From positions 1 to 49,063 of the forward strand of contig CAJANL010000176.1 in the NCBI GenBank assembly GCA_903941105.1: a stretch of 49,063 nt of DNA. Reading direction: 5' to 3'. The position numbers and the translations under genes were made by a program. Source of the stretch: an uncultured Rhodospirillaceae bacterium (lineage in GTDB: Bacteria > Pseudomonadota > Alphaproteobacteria > Rhodospirillales > Magnetospirillaceae). The notes below the pieces were generated by a model that saw nothing but the letters and a program-made list of their open reading frames with translations, ran no database searches and had not been told where the DNA came from. This document shows positions 24,990-33,631 of the stretch, one piece after another (within the stretch, counting starts at the first letter, position 1; each line of letters opens with the position of its first letter).

Positions 24990-25124
24990 GGCGGCATCGT
25001 CGGCACCGCCGATCCAGGTGCGCATACAGCTTTGGCACCACGACACAGGACCATCCTGGTCCCGAAATGTCTTGATGTTGCGACTGCCGCAATATGGGCA
25101 ATCGGGGACAGGACCAATTTGCAT
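24930..25124 (-). CDS. Small zinc-ribbon protein
   Basis: A 64-aa gene with two Cys pairs, Cys9/Cys12 (CPYC) and Cys30/Cys33 (CQSC), 18 residues apart, as in zinc ribbons. The rest is short and polar. AGGTGA lies 6 nt before the ATG at 25124. Its last 60 nt are antisense to the end of the CHAP gene, an arrangement often dismissed as spurious, but the four spaced Cys and the ribosome site argue it is real. Function unknown; possibilities are a DNA/RNA-binding or metal-chaperone microprotein. Confidence 0.65.
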   Translation of the reverse strand: MQIGPVPDCPYCGSRNIKTFRDQDGPVSWCQSCMRTWIGGADDAALAEGRTTEGVGRHRHQIVG

Positions 25125-25204
25125 GTGACATCACCTGTTGATATGCGACCTGCATAACTTGCCGCCAACACTGCTACTATTGATGGCTAAAATACAGCAG
25201 TCGA

Positions 25205-25271
25205 TTGGCCTATGGCCAAAAGTCTGCCTTTTGCCGCAAAAATGCCTGGAATGTGGCGATTCCATCGCCAC
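25205..25271 (+). promoter_or_regulatory. Two leader hairpins before a GGDEF-EAL gene
   Basis: Arms TTGGCC and GGCCAA (25205-25219) and arms GTGGCGA and TCGCCAC (25253-25271), 45 bp before the GTG start. They might be operators or leader structures. I do not recognise a known riboswitch. Confidence 0.35.
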
Positions 25272-25315
25272 GGCCTTTGCGCTAAGGTTCCCCGGTATCC
25301 AGGGGGGGAGTTAGG

Positions 25316-27370
25316 GTGGCAGGGGATAGCGCCTTCGCCGAGCCGACCGAGACGGTCGAGCGCACACTGATCGAACTGTGCCCCGATCTTGTGGCCGTAT
25401 GCCGCGAAGGCATGCTTGCCTTCATCAACCGGGCAGGCGCCAATCTGTTGGGCGCGCCTGGGCCGACGGCGTTGGAGTCCCCCCCCTTCCTTGCCTTGAT
25501 CGATGCTCCCGACCGTGCCGCCGCCGCCGAGTTGCTCGCCCGGGGCGATGGGATATGTGTCATCCGGCTGCTCCGGCTGGACGGCATCCCCGTCAGCGTC
25601 AACCTGCGGGCGGCCCGGCTGTCCGACGGTGCCGTAGCGCTACACGCCCGCGACCTGACCGACCAGTCGGAAGCCGCGGCAGTGCTACGCGATCTTCGGC
25701 TGGCGGAGCAGGTGTTCGAGACCTCGCTGGAGGGCATCATGGTGCTCGACGCCGGCCTGCTCGTCACCGCAGTCAACCCGGCTGCCTCCGAAATCACCGG
25801 GTATGCGGCGGACGACATGCTGGGCACGACGCCGCCTTTCCTCGACGAGACCACCATGGGCGCCGAATCGTACCGCCAGCTCTGGAACACCGCCGCCGAG
25901 ACCGGACGCTGGCAGGGCGAAGTGTGGAGCGTCCGCAAGGACGAGCAGCCGTTCGCGGCACGCTTCGGCGTGTCGGCCGTCATGGGCATCGACGGCCGGC
26001 CGGCGCAATACGTGGTGACCTTCTCCGACATCACCCGCAGCAAGACGGACGAAGACCGCATCCGCCGCCAGGCCACCTACGACCAGCTGACCAACCTGCC
26101 CAACCGCTCGCTGTTCCTCGACCGCCTCGGGCAGGCGGTGCATCTGGCGGAGCGCTCGCGCCAGATGGTGGGCCTGATGTTCATCGACCTGGACGGCTTC
26201 AAGCTGGTCAACGACACCCTCGGCCACCACGTGGGCGACATGCTGCTGCAGGAGACCGGCCGCCGCCTGCTGCTGTGCGTGCGCGCCGGCGACACCGTGG
26301 CGCGGCTGGGCGGTGACGAGTTCACCGTCCTGATGCCCAATCTGGGCAATTATCAGAATGCCCCCCGGGTGGCGCAGCGCATCCTCGACTCGCTGCGCAA
26401 GCCATTCGACCTGAGCGGCAAGGAAGCCTTCGTTTCCTGCTCCATCGGCATCACCGTCTTTCCCGACGACGCCGACAGCGCCGACACCATGCTGAAGAAC
26501 GCCGACGCCGCCATGTACCGCGCCAAGGAGATGGGGAAGGCCAACTACCAGTTCTTCACCTCTGACATGAACGACGCCGTCGCGGAACGGCTGACCATCA
26601 AGAACGGCCTGTCCAAGGCACTGGAGCGCAACGAGCTGATGCTGTGGTTCCAGCCCAAGCTCGATCTCGCCAGCGGCACGGTGACCGGCGTCGAGGCGCT
26701 GCTGCGCTGGCAGGCGGCCGAGCTGGGCATGGTGTCGCCGGCCAAGTTCATCCCCGTCATGGAGGAGACCGGGCTGATCGGCCAGGTCGGCGAGTGGGTG
26801 CTGAACGCCGCCTGCCGCCAGTACCGGGACTGGGCAAGGGAGGGGCTGGGGCACCTGCGCGTCGCGGTCAATCTGTCGGTGCGCCAGCTGCGCCAGCCGG
26901 GCTTCGTGGCCATGGTCGAGGGGATGATCGCCGATGCCGGCATCCCGGCCGATGCCATCGAGCTGGAGATCACCGAGAGCATGATCATGAACGACACCGA
27001 ACACGCCGTCGCCACCCTGAAGCAGCTGTCGGCCATGGGAGTCAAACTGGCCATGGACGACTTCGGCACCGGCTATTCCTCGCTGTCCTACCTCAAGCGC
27101 TTTCCCGTCGACAGCATCAAGATCGACGGATCCTTCATCCGCGATATCGCCACCGACACCGACGACCACGAAATCATCCGCACCATCATCACCATGGGCC
27201 ACAGCCTACGCCGCCGCATCGTCGCCGAAGGGGTCGAGACCCGCGAACAGGCGGTCATCCTCAAGAGGCTCGGCTGCGACGAGATCCAGGGCTACCTGCT
27301 GTCGCCGCCGGTGCCGGCCAGCCAGATCAAGGCGACGCTGGGCCGCCCCCTGCCATTTCCGTCCCCGTAG
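25316..27370 (+). CDS. PAS-GGDEF-EAL c-di-GMP turnover protein
   Basis: A 684-aa cytosolic protein with no membrane helices. One degenerate PAS-like region (about 15-115), then a clearer PAS (TSLEGIMVLDAGLLVTAVNPAASEITGY) with a PAC segment ending FSDITRSK. GGDEF has RLGGDEF and inhibition site RAGD. EAL has VEALLRW, ELEITES, DDFGTGYSS, KIDGSFIRD and VAEGVET. All expected catalytic residues are visible, so it could make or degrade c-di-GMP depending on its PAS input. GTG at 25316 follows GGGGGAG. The LuxR-type gene starts 155 bp after its stop. Confidence 0.95.
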   Translation: MAGDSAFAEPTETVERTLIELCPDLVAVCREGMLAFINRAGANLLGAPGPTALESPPFLALIDAPDRAAAAELLARGDGICVIRLLRLDGIPVSVNLRAARLSDGAVALHARDLTDQSEAAAVLRDLRLAEQVFETSLEGIMVLDAGLLVTAVNPAASEITGYAADDMLGTTPPFLDETTMGAESYRQLWNTAAETGRWQGEVWSVRKDEQPFAARFGVSAVMGIDGRPAQYVVTFSDITRSKTDEDRIRRQATYDQLTNLPNRSLFLDRLGQAVHLAERSRQMVGLMFIDLDGFKLVNDTLGHHVGDMLLQETGRRLLLCVRAGDTVARLGGDEFTVLMPNLGNYQNAPRVAQRILDSLRKPFDLSGKEAFVSCSIGITVFPDDADSADTMLKNADAAMYRAKEMGKANYQFFTSDMNDAVAERLTIKNGLSKALERNELMLWFQPKLDLASGTVTGVEALLRWQAAELGMVSPAKFIPVMEETGLIGQVGEWVLNAACRQYRDWAREGLGHLRVAVNLSVRQLRQPGFVAMVEGMIADAGIPADAIELEITESMIMNDTEHAVATLKQLSAMGVKLAMDDFGTGYSSLSYLKRFPVDSIKIDGSFIRDIATDTDDHEIIRTIITMGHSLRRRIVAEGVETREQAVILKRLGCDEIQGYLLSPPVPASQIKATLGRPLPFPSP

Positions 27371-27525
27371 CCCTACCCCCGAATGCCGCGGGCTGGACCG
27401 CGCCCCCGCGCGAGTGTGGGAAAAGTGTGGGGTGCGACACGATGACTATTTTGTAGTCTTCTCATACACGCTATCATCCATGCCCAAACGGGTAGGACAC
27501 AACGCCCGGGGGGAGTGCGACGCAA

Positions 27526-28158
27526 ATGGGTGCTCAGCAAGGCCGGCCGATCGACATCGTCATCGCCGAAAAGAATCCGCTGCTACAAAGCAGCCTTATC
27601 AAGATCTTCGCCGGCGACGAGCGCTTCTGCCTGGTGGCGGTGACGCCCGACGGCGAGCGCTTCCTCGAAACGGTGGACAAGGTTCCCTTTGATGTCGGCG
27701 TCGTCGGGTGGGAAATGCCCTATCTCGACGGACGGGGCGTGCTGCAGGCGCTGCGGGGCAAGGGCGAATCGGCGCCGCGGCTGATCGTCTACACCGGCAG
27801 CCCCAACCCCGACGTGCCGCGTCAGGCCATGACGCTGGGCGCCGCCGGCTTCTGTTCCAAGCGCGAGCCGCCCGAGCAACTGCTCGACACCATCCTGGCG
27901 GTGGCGAGCGGGCGCATGGTGTTCCCCTTCATCGATGTCTCCAGCCTGGCCAGCGATCCCCTCGCCGGCCTGACGCCCCGCGAGCGCGAGCTGTTGGCCG
28001 CCTTGGCCGGAGGATTGACCAACCAGCAGATGGCGACCCAACTCGACATCTCGCTGAACACGGTGAAGTTCCACCTGAAGAACCTCTACGACAAGCTGGC
28101 GGTGGGCAATCGCGCCCAAGCGGTGGCGTTCTATCTCAAGGGTCGCGAGTCGCGGTAG
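27526..28158 (+). CDS. LuxR-type regulator with a degenerate receiver domain
   Basis: A 210-aa regulator. The N-terminal half (about 9-125) has the CheY fold pattern, but the phospho-acceptor position is Gly61 (VGVVGWEMPYLDG where Asp is expected) and the acidic pair after strand 1 is Ala14-Glu15. Thr90 and Lys112 remain. The C-terminal half is an intact LuxR/FixJ helix-turn-helix (LTPRERELLAALAGGLTNQQMATQLDISLNTVKFHLKNLYDKL). It should therefore bind DNA without normal Asp phosphorylation, perhaps controlled by protein-protein or ligand contact. Start ATG at 27526 follows a GGGGGGAG. Targets unknown; neighbours are a GGDEF-EAL protein and a ferritin-like protein. Confidence 0.9.
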   Translation: MGAQQGRPIDIVIAEKNPLLQSSLIKIFAGDERFCLVAVTPDGERFLETVDKVPFDVGVVGWEMPYLDGRGVLQALRGKGESAPRLIVYTGSPNPDVPRQAMTLGAAGFCSKREPPEQLLDTILAVASGRMVFPFIDVSSLASDPLAGLTPRERELLAALAGGLTNQQMATQLDISLNTVKFHLKNLYDKLAVGNRAQAVAFYLKGRESR

Positions 28159-28235
28159 CGGCGACTTCTGGCTTGCGGCATACTCACCCCGACGGGGCCT
28201 CGACGGGGTGAGGCGCAAAGACAGGAGAATCCTGC

Positions 28236-28742
28236 ATGACGACAAAAGTTGCCACTTTCCTGGCCCATTCCATCGCCATGGAGAACGAGGCAGCGGAACG
28301 CTATGACGAACTGGCCAGCGTCATGGAAGTCCACAACAATCCGGAAGTGGCGGTGCTGTTCCACCAGATGGCGGAGTTCTCCCGCCTTCATGCCGCCTCG
28401 GTGAAAAGCCGTGCCGTGGGCTACCAGTTGCCGCAGTTGAAGTCCTGGGAGTACCGCTGGAATACGCCGGAGCCGCCCGAGGTGGGGGTGGTCGATGGCA
28501 CCCACTACATGATGACGCCCTATCACGCGCTTGAGTTCGCCCTGGCCAACGAGCGCCGCGGCCACGACTTCTATGCCGGTGAGGCCGCAGGCTCCGACGA
28601 CCCCGAGGTGCGCCGCTTGGCCACCGAAATGGCCGAGGAGGAGGCCGAGCACGTCGAGGAGTTGGAGGAGTGGATCGCCCGCACCCCCAAGCCCGCCATC
28701 AATTGGAAGGAAGACCCCGACCCGGTATCGGTCATCGACTGA
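28236..28742 (+). CDS. Ferritin-like (rubrerythrin-type) diiron protein
   Basis: A 168-aa four-helix-bundle protein. Acidic and His residues recur in the expected places: AMENEAAERYDEL (about 14-26), HQMAEFSRLHAASV (about 43-56), LANERRGHDFYAGEA and EMAEEEAEHVEELEEW near 130-145. It has no rubredoxin CxxC module, so it resembles the erythrin/ferritin-like group. Likely involved in iron handling or peroxide protection. ATG at 28236 follows AGGAGAA. It is separate from the LuxR gene (77 bp) but could be co-transcribed. Confidence 0.85.
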   Translation: MTTKVATFLAHSIAMENEAAERYDELASVMEVHNNPEVAVLFHQMAEFSRLHAASVKSRAVGYQLPQLKSWEYRWNTPEPPEVGVVDGTHYMMTPYHALEFALANERRGHDFYAGEAAGSDDPEVRRLATEMAEEEAEHVEELEEWIARTPKPAINWKEDPDPVSVID

Positions 28743-28820
28743 TCGGATGAAGCGCTCCCTCCCCCCGGCGCTCCGGCATTCACAGATTTGCCTGGCGCGG
28801 GGCGGGAGTGAGTGGATCAA

Positions 28821-28854
28821 TGGGGTGCCATCTCCCATGGGAGATTGCACCCCA
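28821..28854. repeat. Near-perfect 34-bp palindrome between convergent genes
   Basis: Arms TGGGGTGCCATCTCCC and GGGAGATTGCACCCCA meet at AT with one mismatch. It lies between the ferritin-like and metallophosphoesterase genes, where it might act as a bidirectional transcript end. No T-run follows, so a terminator call is not firm. Confidence 0.65.
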
Positions 28855-28940
28855 AGACAGATTTCGCCGGGGGGCTTTCCCTCGCCGTTACGGGCCTATG
28901 AGATGCGTGCATCCCGTAGCCCGACGGGGAGGGCTGAGCC

Positions 28941-29756
28941 TCACCCGACGCCGATCACCAACCCGGGATCGAAGGCTGGATTCAGCCGGTCGGGCCAATA
29001 GCCGCGCGGGTTGCACACCACCCGGGTCCGGCCGACCATGTAATCGACGCTGTGATGCACATGCCCATGCACCCACAGCGCCACGTCGCCGAAGCGGATC
29101 ACTTCCTCGAAATCCGAGGCGAAGACCGGCGACAGCACATGGCTACTGAAGCTTTCCTGGATGGAGAGAAAGGACGGCCCGGTATGGGTGACGATGACGG
29201 TTGGGCCGTCGGCGAACGGGTGAACCACTACGTTCCACATCCACATGATGGTCTCTTCGCAGATGTCCAGCGTGTGCCGGGGGGTCAGATGCTGCCATGG
29301 CAGCCAGCCGGCACGGATGAACTGGTAGTCCGGCATCTTTTCGGCGGCTTCACGCATGAAATTGGACTGGCTACCCTCCCCGAATAGGGTGAAGTCCGAC
29401 CACAGCGTCGCCCCCAACACCCGCGCCGGGCCGCCAGCGGTCTCGACCACCAGCGAGTCCCGCTCCAGGAAGTACACGGGGATGCCGCGCCGGCGGAAAT
29501 CGGCGGCGTAGGCGGTCAGACGGCCGGGTAATTTCAGGCTATGGCCCCAATATTCATGGTTGCCGGCAACGTAGACCACCGGCAGGCCGCAGCGCTGCGC
29601 CAGGGCTGCGGCCCATTCCAGTCCACGCTTCCCGGTGTGAATGTCACCGGCCAGCACAACCAGATCGGCCTGATCGCTACACGGCTCCAGCGGCGCCACA
29701 TCCGGCCCGGCGTTCTCGAAATGAAGATCCGACAGCACGAGCACGCGGACTGTCAT
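28941..29756 (-). CDS. Calcineurin-like metallophosphoesterase
   Basis: A 271-aa cytosolic phosphoesterase with the full metal-site series: LSDLHFE (Asp9/His11), LAGDIH, YVAGNHEYWGH, VIVTHTGPS and VHGHVHHS. These coordinate two metals in the calcineurin-like superfamily. No signal peptide or extra domain. Its substrate cannot be told from sequence: nucleotides, phosphoproteins or sugar phosphates are all seen in the family. It is convergent with the ferritin-like gene; the MCP gene ends 51 bp upstream of its start on the same strand. Confidence 0.9.
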   Translation of the reverse strand: MTVRVLVLSDLHFENAGPDVAPLEPCSDQADLVVLAGDIHTGKRGLEWAAALAQRCGLPVVYVAGNHEYWGHSLKLPGRLTAYAADFRRRGIPVYFLERDSLVVETAGGPARVLGATLWSDFTLFGEGSQSNFMREAAEKMPDYQFIRAGWLPWQHLTPRHTLDICEETIMWMWNVVVHPFADGPTVIVTHTGPSFLSIQESFSSHVLSPVFASDFEEVIRFGDVALWVHGHVHHSVDYMVGRTRVVCNPRGYWPDRLNPAFDPGLVIGVG

Positions 29757-29807
29757 GCGTGGCCTACATCAACGTCCCGGCATACGGTGGGGGACGACCG
29801 TTGAACC

Positions 29808-31844
29808 TCAGTTGCCCGCCACTCCGGCGAGGAAGCGCTGCACCGCGCCGTTGAGCGCCTCGGACTGCCGGGTGAGGCTGCCGGCCGAGTCGAGCACCAT
29901 GTCGGCCGAGTGCCCGGTCTCGGAGGCTTCGGCAGTGACATCCGAGACATGGTTGGACACATCGCGGGTGCCTTTGGCGGCCTCCTGGGCGTTGCGGGCG
30001 ATGTCGCGGGTGGTGGCATCCTGCTCTTCCACCGCGGCGGCGATGGCCGAGGCGATCTCGTTGATGCGCCCGATGGTGCTGCCGATGCTGGCAATGGCGT
30101 CCACCGCCTGGCGGGTTGCCTCCTGGACCGCGCCCACCTGCTGGGCGATCTGGTCGGTGGCCTTGCCGGTCTGGTTGGCGAGGTTCTTGACCTCGTTGGC
30201 CACCACGGCGAAGCCTTTGCCGGCGTCGCCCGCACGGGCCGCCTCGATGGTGGCATTCAGCGCCAGAAGATTGGTCTGGCCGGCGATATCGCCGATCAAG
30301 GTGACCACCTCGCCGATGCTGCGGGCGGCATCGGCCAGGCCACCCACCAGTTCGTTGGCGCGTTCCGCCTCGCCCACCGCCTGCTGCGACACAGCCGCCG
30401 AGGCCTCGACCTGACGGCCGATCTCGGAGATGGAGGCCGACAGCTCCTCGGCGGCGGCGGCGACGGTCTCGACGTTGGCGGTGGTCTGCTCGGCCGCGGC
30501 GGCCACGGCGGAGGAATGCTCGGCCATGCGCTTGGCGGTGTTGTCGAGCACGCCGGCCGTGCCGCCCAGTTGCTGCGAGGCATTGCCCAGCGTCGCCAGC
30601 GCTTCGGAGACTTCGTTGCGGAAGACACCGGTGAGGCGCTCGACCTCGCCGCGGCGACGGTCCTTGGCCTGGTGATCGGCGGCCTGCTCGGCGGCGAGCC
30701 GGTCGGCGGCCAGCTTGTTGTCCTTGAAGACCTCGACGGCGCGGGCCATGTCGCCCATCTCGTTATCGAGGTCGAGCCCCTGGACGATGATGCCGGTATC
30801 GCCCTTGGCCAGGCGGGTCATGGCATCGGTCATGCGCAACAGCGCGCCGGTGATGCCGCGTGTCGCCAGCAGCGCGACCACCAGGGTCACGCCAAGGCCG
30901 AAGCACACCGCCACGATCTGCAGCAGCAGGAACAGCCGCGCCTGATCATTGACCGAGGTTGCCGTCTTCACCAGTTGGCCGGCGATATGGTCCTCGACCT
31001 CCTTCATCAGGTCGATGCGTTTGGTGGTGACCTCGAACCACTTGGGCGCCGGCACGCCAGGACCGCCCTCCATGGCCTTGAGAGTTGCGGCCTCGCGCAT
31101 GGTGACGACCTCGGCATTGACCGGGCTGTTCATCCTTTCGCGGTGGAGATCGGCCACGGCGCCGGGCGCCAGACGGTAGAAGATGCCGAGGAACGTCTCC
31201 TGCTCGGTGCCCAGGGACACGAAACGGCGGTAGACCACAGAATCGAAGGTGCCGGCGAATCCGGCCGAGCCGGTGGCGCGCTCCTGGCCGGCACGTTCCT
31301 TGGCCTCCATATAGGCGAGGTAGCTGCTGGTCAGGTCGGCGGTGGCCCGGTCCAGCGTCGCCACCGCCAGGCTGCCGACCATGTCGAGCTGCAGCTTGAT
31401 CATGACGGTGTAGGTCTTGAAGACGGTATTGCGGTCCGTGCTGAGGGCGTCGATCTGCTGGCGCAGCTGAATGCGGCCGGCCAGCGCGCTGCGGCCATCG
31501 GCCAGGGCCTTGCCCAACGCCTTGGCGTCGGCGGCACCCAACGCCTTTTCCAGGCGCTCGATGGCGGCATCGGAGTCCTTGCGCTGCGCCGCGACCTTGT
31601 CGCCAAACTGCTTGCCGCCGGAAGCGACAAACAGCGACGAGGCACCGCGCTCCTTCTGCAACTCGTGCACCGCGGCACTGATGTCGGCGGCCAGCGATGC
31701 CATGCTGATCAGGCCGCTGGCCTCGCGGGCGATGAGCCAGCGCTCGACGATGACCCAACCCGAATAGGCGATCAGGCCGAAGACCGGCAACAGAAAGGCC
31801 AGGGCGATACGGCGCCCGATCCCCAAATTCTTGATGAAATCCAT
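29808..31844 (-). CDS. Methyl-accepting chemotaxis protein with NIT sensor domain
   Basis: A 678-aa chemoreceptor. Membrane helices at about 14-33 and 304-326 enclose a periplasmic domain (about 54-290) with the NIT-type start [19 protein letters not shown] domains sense nitrate or nitrite in several characterised proteins. HAMP follows (about 328-385), then the signalling hairpin with [22 protein letters not shown] and [18 protein letters not shown]. No C-terminal CheR-tethering pentapeptide is evident. Ligand specificity is inferred from domain type only. Confidence 0.93.
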   Translation of the reverse strand: MDFIKNLGIGRRIALAFLLPVFGLIAYSGWVIVERWLIAREASGLISMASLAADISAAVHELQKERGASSLFVASGGKQFGDKVAAQRKDSDAAIERLEKALGAADAKALGKALADGRSALAGRIQLRQQIDALSTDRNTVFKTYTVMIKLQLDMVGSLAVATLDRATADLTSSYLAYMEAKERAGQERATGSAGFAGTFDSVVYRRFVSLGTEQETFLGIFYRLAPGAVADLHRERMNSPVNAEVVTMREAATLKAMEGGPGVPAPKWFEVTTKRIDLMKEVEDHIAGQLVKTATSVNDQARLFLLLQIVAVCFGLGVTLVVALLATRGITGALLRMTDAMTRLAKGDTGIIVQGLDLDNEMGDMARAVEVFKDNKLAADRLAAEQAADHQAKDRRRGEVERLTGVFRNEVSEALATLGNASQQLGGTAGVLDNTAKRMAEHSSAVAAAAEQTTANVETVAAAAEELSASISEIGRQVEASAAVSQQAVGEAERANELVGGLADAARSIGEVVTLIGDIAGQTNLLALNATIEAARAGDAGKGFAVVANEVKNLANQTGKATDQIAQQVGAVQEATRQAVDAIASIGSTIGRINEIASAIAAAVEEQDATTRDIARNAQEAAKGTRDVSNHVSDVTAEASETGHSADMVLDSAGSLTRQSEALNGAVQRFLAGVAGN

Positions 31845-31975
31845 ACGCCCCTCGCCGGTCCGCAGCTAGCGAATTCCCCAGGAAAAGTTATCAGGGTTCG
31901 GCCTGTGCCCCAACGGGCAAAAGATCACACCTGAAAGTTTCGCAGGATGAGGGTGGAATGGCATTAAATCAAGTC

Positions 31976-32005
31976 AAAACGCCCGGCGGCCTCAACGGCT
32001 GCCGG
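31976..32005 (-). terminator. Terminator after rpsU
   Basis: On the minus strand, arms CCGGCAGCC and GGCCGCCGG (one mismatch, 5-nt loop) are followed by GCG and TTTT, 33 bp past the rpsU stop. Confidence 0.7.
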
Positions 32006-32037
32006 ACGAATAACCTAGACGGAACCGATAGGCTTCC

Positions 32038-32241
32038 CTAGAAGCCCTCACGCTCCAAACGCTTGCGCTCGAGCTTACGGGCGCGGCGAACGGCTTCAGC
32101 CTTTTCGCGGGCGCGACGCTCGGACGGCTTCTCATAGTTGCGGCGGAGCTTCATCTCGCGGAAGACGCCCTCGCGCTGCATCTTTTTCTTGAGCGCCTTC
32201 AGGGCTTGGTCGACGTTGTTGTCACGAACGAGAACTTGCAC
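32038..32241 (-). CDS. rpsU: Small ribosomal subunit protein bS21
   Basis: A 67-aa, strongly basic protein matching bS21: [20 protein letters not shown] at the start and [16 protein letters not shown] in the middle, with a Lys/Arg-rich C-terminal helix. It joins the 30S subunit near the 3' end of 16S rRNA and helps initiation. It is transcribed away from the COQ9-like gene (divergent, 141 bp between starts) and followed by a terminator. Confidence 0.97.
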   Translation of the reverse strand: MQVLVRDNNVDQALKALKKKMQREGVFREMKLRRNYEKPSERRAREKAEAVRRARKLERKRLEREGF

Positions 32242-32382
32242 GTTTCGTCACCGCTCCTCTACGCTGGAACAACCACCCCGTCGCACGGCAGAAGTGCCGT
32301 CCGGGAAGCGGCGTTGATAGCACAGTCATTCGCGCTTGGGAAGGGGCTGGGCTGCGATATTCGACAGGAATGGAAAACTACT

Positions 32383-33063
32383 ATGAGCACCGAGGACCGA
32401 TGCGACGATTTGGTGGTGGCGGCGGTACCGCACGCCGCCTTCGACGGCTGGACCAGAACGGCGCTTCGCGAGGCGGCGCGCGACCTTGGCCTCGACGACG
32501 GCGCGCCGGATCGCCTGTTTCCGGGCGGCCCCATCGAGGCGGTGGCCCATTTCACCGCCTACGCCGACCGCATCATGGCCCGCGACCTGGCGGCCCGGTC
32601 GAGCCAGACCCTGCGGACGGGCGAACGGGTCTTCCAGGCGGTCAAGCTGCGGCTTGAGCCCTGGTCGGGCTCGCGCGAATCCATCCGTCGCGCCCTGGGG
32701 CTGCTGGCGTTGCCGCAGAACGTCGGGCTGGCGGCGCGGTTGACATGGCGCACCGCCGATGCGGTCTGGGCGGCCTGCGGCCATGTGTCGGCGGACTTCT
32801 CCCATTTCACCCGCCGCGCCAGCCTGGCCGCGGTCTATGCCGCCACCGTGCTGTATTGGCTGGACGACCCCAGCGATGGCTGCGCCGCAACCTGGGACTT
32901 CCTGCATCGCCGACTGGCCGAGGTGCAGCGACTGCCGAAATTGCCCAAGATGCTCCAGGGCTCCAAACTGCTTCAAGGCAAGGGAATGCTCAAATCGGCA
33001 ATCCGGCCAGTTCGTCCTGCAATTGCTCGATCTGGTCGCGGACCTCGGGCAGGTGGGGATTGA
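32383..33063 (+). CDS. COQ9-family protein
   Basis: A 226-aa protein of the COQ9 family (ubiquinone biosynthesis; a TetR-like lipid-binding fold in mitochondrial COQ9, here cytosolic). Family-like segments: AAFDGWTRTALREAARDLGL near the start, LEPWSGSRESIRRALGLLALPQNVGLAARLTWRTADAVW in the middle, and YWLDDPSDGCAATWDFLHRRLAEV near the end. ATG at 32383 (MSTEDRCDD) is used. Its last 74 nt overlap the convergent TPR gene, and the very basic tail (RPVRPAIARSGRGPRAGG) looks atypical, so the true C-terminus may be shorter or frameshifted. Confidence 0.85.
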   Translation: MSTEDRCDDLVVAAVPHAAFDGWTRTALREAARDLGLDDGAPDRLFPGGPIEAVAHFTAYADRIMARDLAARSSQTLRTGERVFQAVKLRLEPWSGSRESIRRALGLLALPQNVGLAARLTWRTADAVWAACGHVSADFSHFTRRASLAAVYAATVLYWLDDPSDGCAATWDFLHRRLAEVQRLPKLPKMLQGSKLLQGKGMLKSAIRPVRPAIARSGRGPRAGGD

Positions 33064-33568
33064 CGGCCAGCGCCCGCTCGAAGGCCCACAGCGCCGCCTT
33101 CCTGTCCTCCATCTCCAGCATGATGCGGCCCAGCCCGGCCAAGGCGCCGAAATGGCGTGGCTCCAAGGACAGCACATGGCCGATATCGGCAACCGCCGGG
33201 CGGAAATCGTCCCGCAGGTAGTGGACAGTGGCACGCAGGTTCCAGCCCTCGGCGAACTGCGGCGCCGTTTCGACCACCTTGTCGAGGAAGGCCAGCGCCT
33301 GATTGTATTGTCCGGCGTGCATGGCCTCGACGGCGTGGGCGGCCAGGGCATCGACCCCGGCGCGGCCCGATCGCGACCAGACGCGCCGGATGGCGACCTC
33401 GACACGCTGGGCTTCCTCTTCGCTCTGGGTGCTTTGAAGACGTTGGAACAACCGGTCGAGGTCACCGCCCGGCGGCGGCGCGGCGGGTGGACCGGAACAT
33501 GAAGCACTGCCCATCAACAACAGCAGCAGCGCAAGGAAGGCGAACAGGCGTCGATGCATTCCCAGCAT
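32990..33568 (-). CDS. TPR-repeat protein, probably exported
   Basis: A 192-aa protein. The start is a signal-like peptide (RLFAFLALLLLLMGSASCSG) in which Cys24 might be a lipidated Cys, though SAS-C is a weak lipobox. Residues about 75-185 show tetratricopeptide repeats (AGQYNQALAFLDKVVETAPQF, DFRPAVADIGHVLSLEPRHF, DRKAALWAFERALAVNPHLP). TPRs mediate protein contacts, so it likely acts as a scaffold at the membrane or periplasm. It overlaps the COQ9-like gene by 74 nt in convergent orientation. Confidence 0.85.
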   Translation of the reverse strand: MLGMHRRLFAFLALLLLLMGSASCSGPPAAPPPGGDLDRLFQRLQSTQSEEEAQRVEVAIRRVWSRSGRAGVDALAAHAVEAMHAGQYNQALAFLDKVVETAPQFAEGWNLRATVHYLRDDFRPAVADIGHVLSLEPRHFGALAGLGRIMLEMEDRKAALWAFERALAVNPHLPEVRDQIEQLQDELAGLPI

Positions 33569-33631
33569 ATGGGGCCGCGGGGCATCGCCGCCAAGCGTCC
33601 TCCCCCTGCCCCGCCGTGACCTGCGAAGGGA

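Noticed and set aside
25205..25271. Known c-di-GMP riboswitch upstream of the GGDEF-EAL gene
   Set aside because: The hairpins do not show a pattern I can match to GEMM-type riboswitches, so only generic leader hairpins are reported.
27440..27475. GACTATTTTGTAGTC inverted repeat before the LuxR-type gene
   Set aside because: Only 5-bp arms; not distinguishable from chance.
29910..31934. 674-aa plus-strand frame opposite the chemoreceptor
   Set aside because: Antisense shadow; Gly/His/Gln-rich with no domain.
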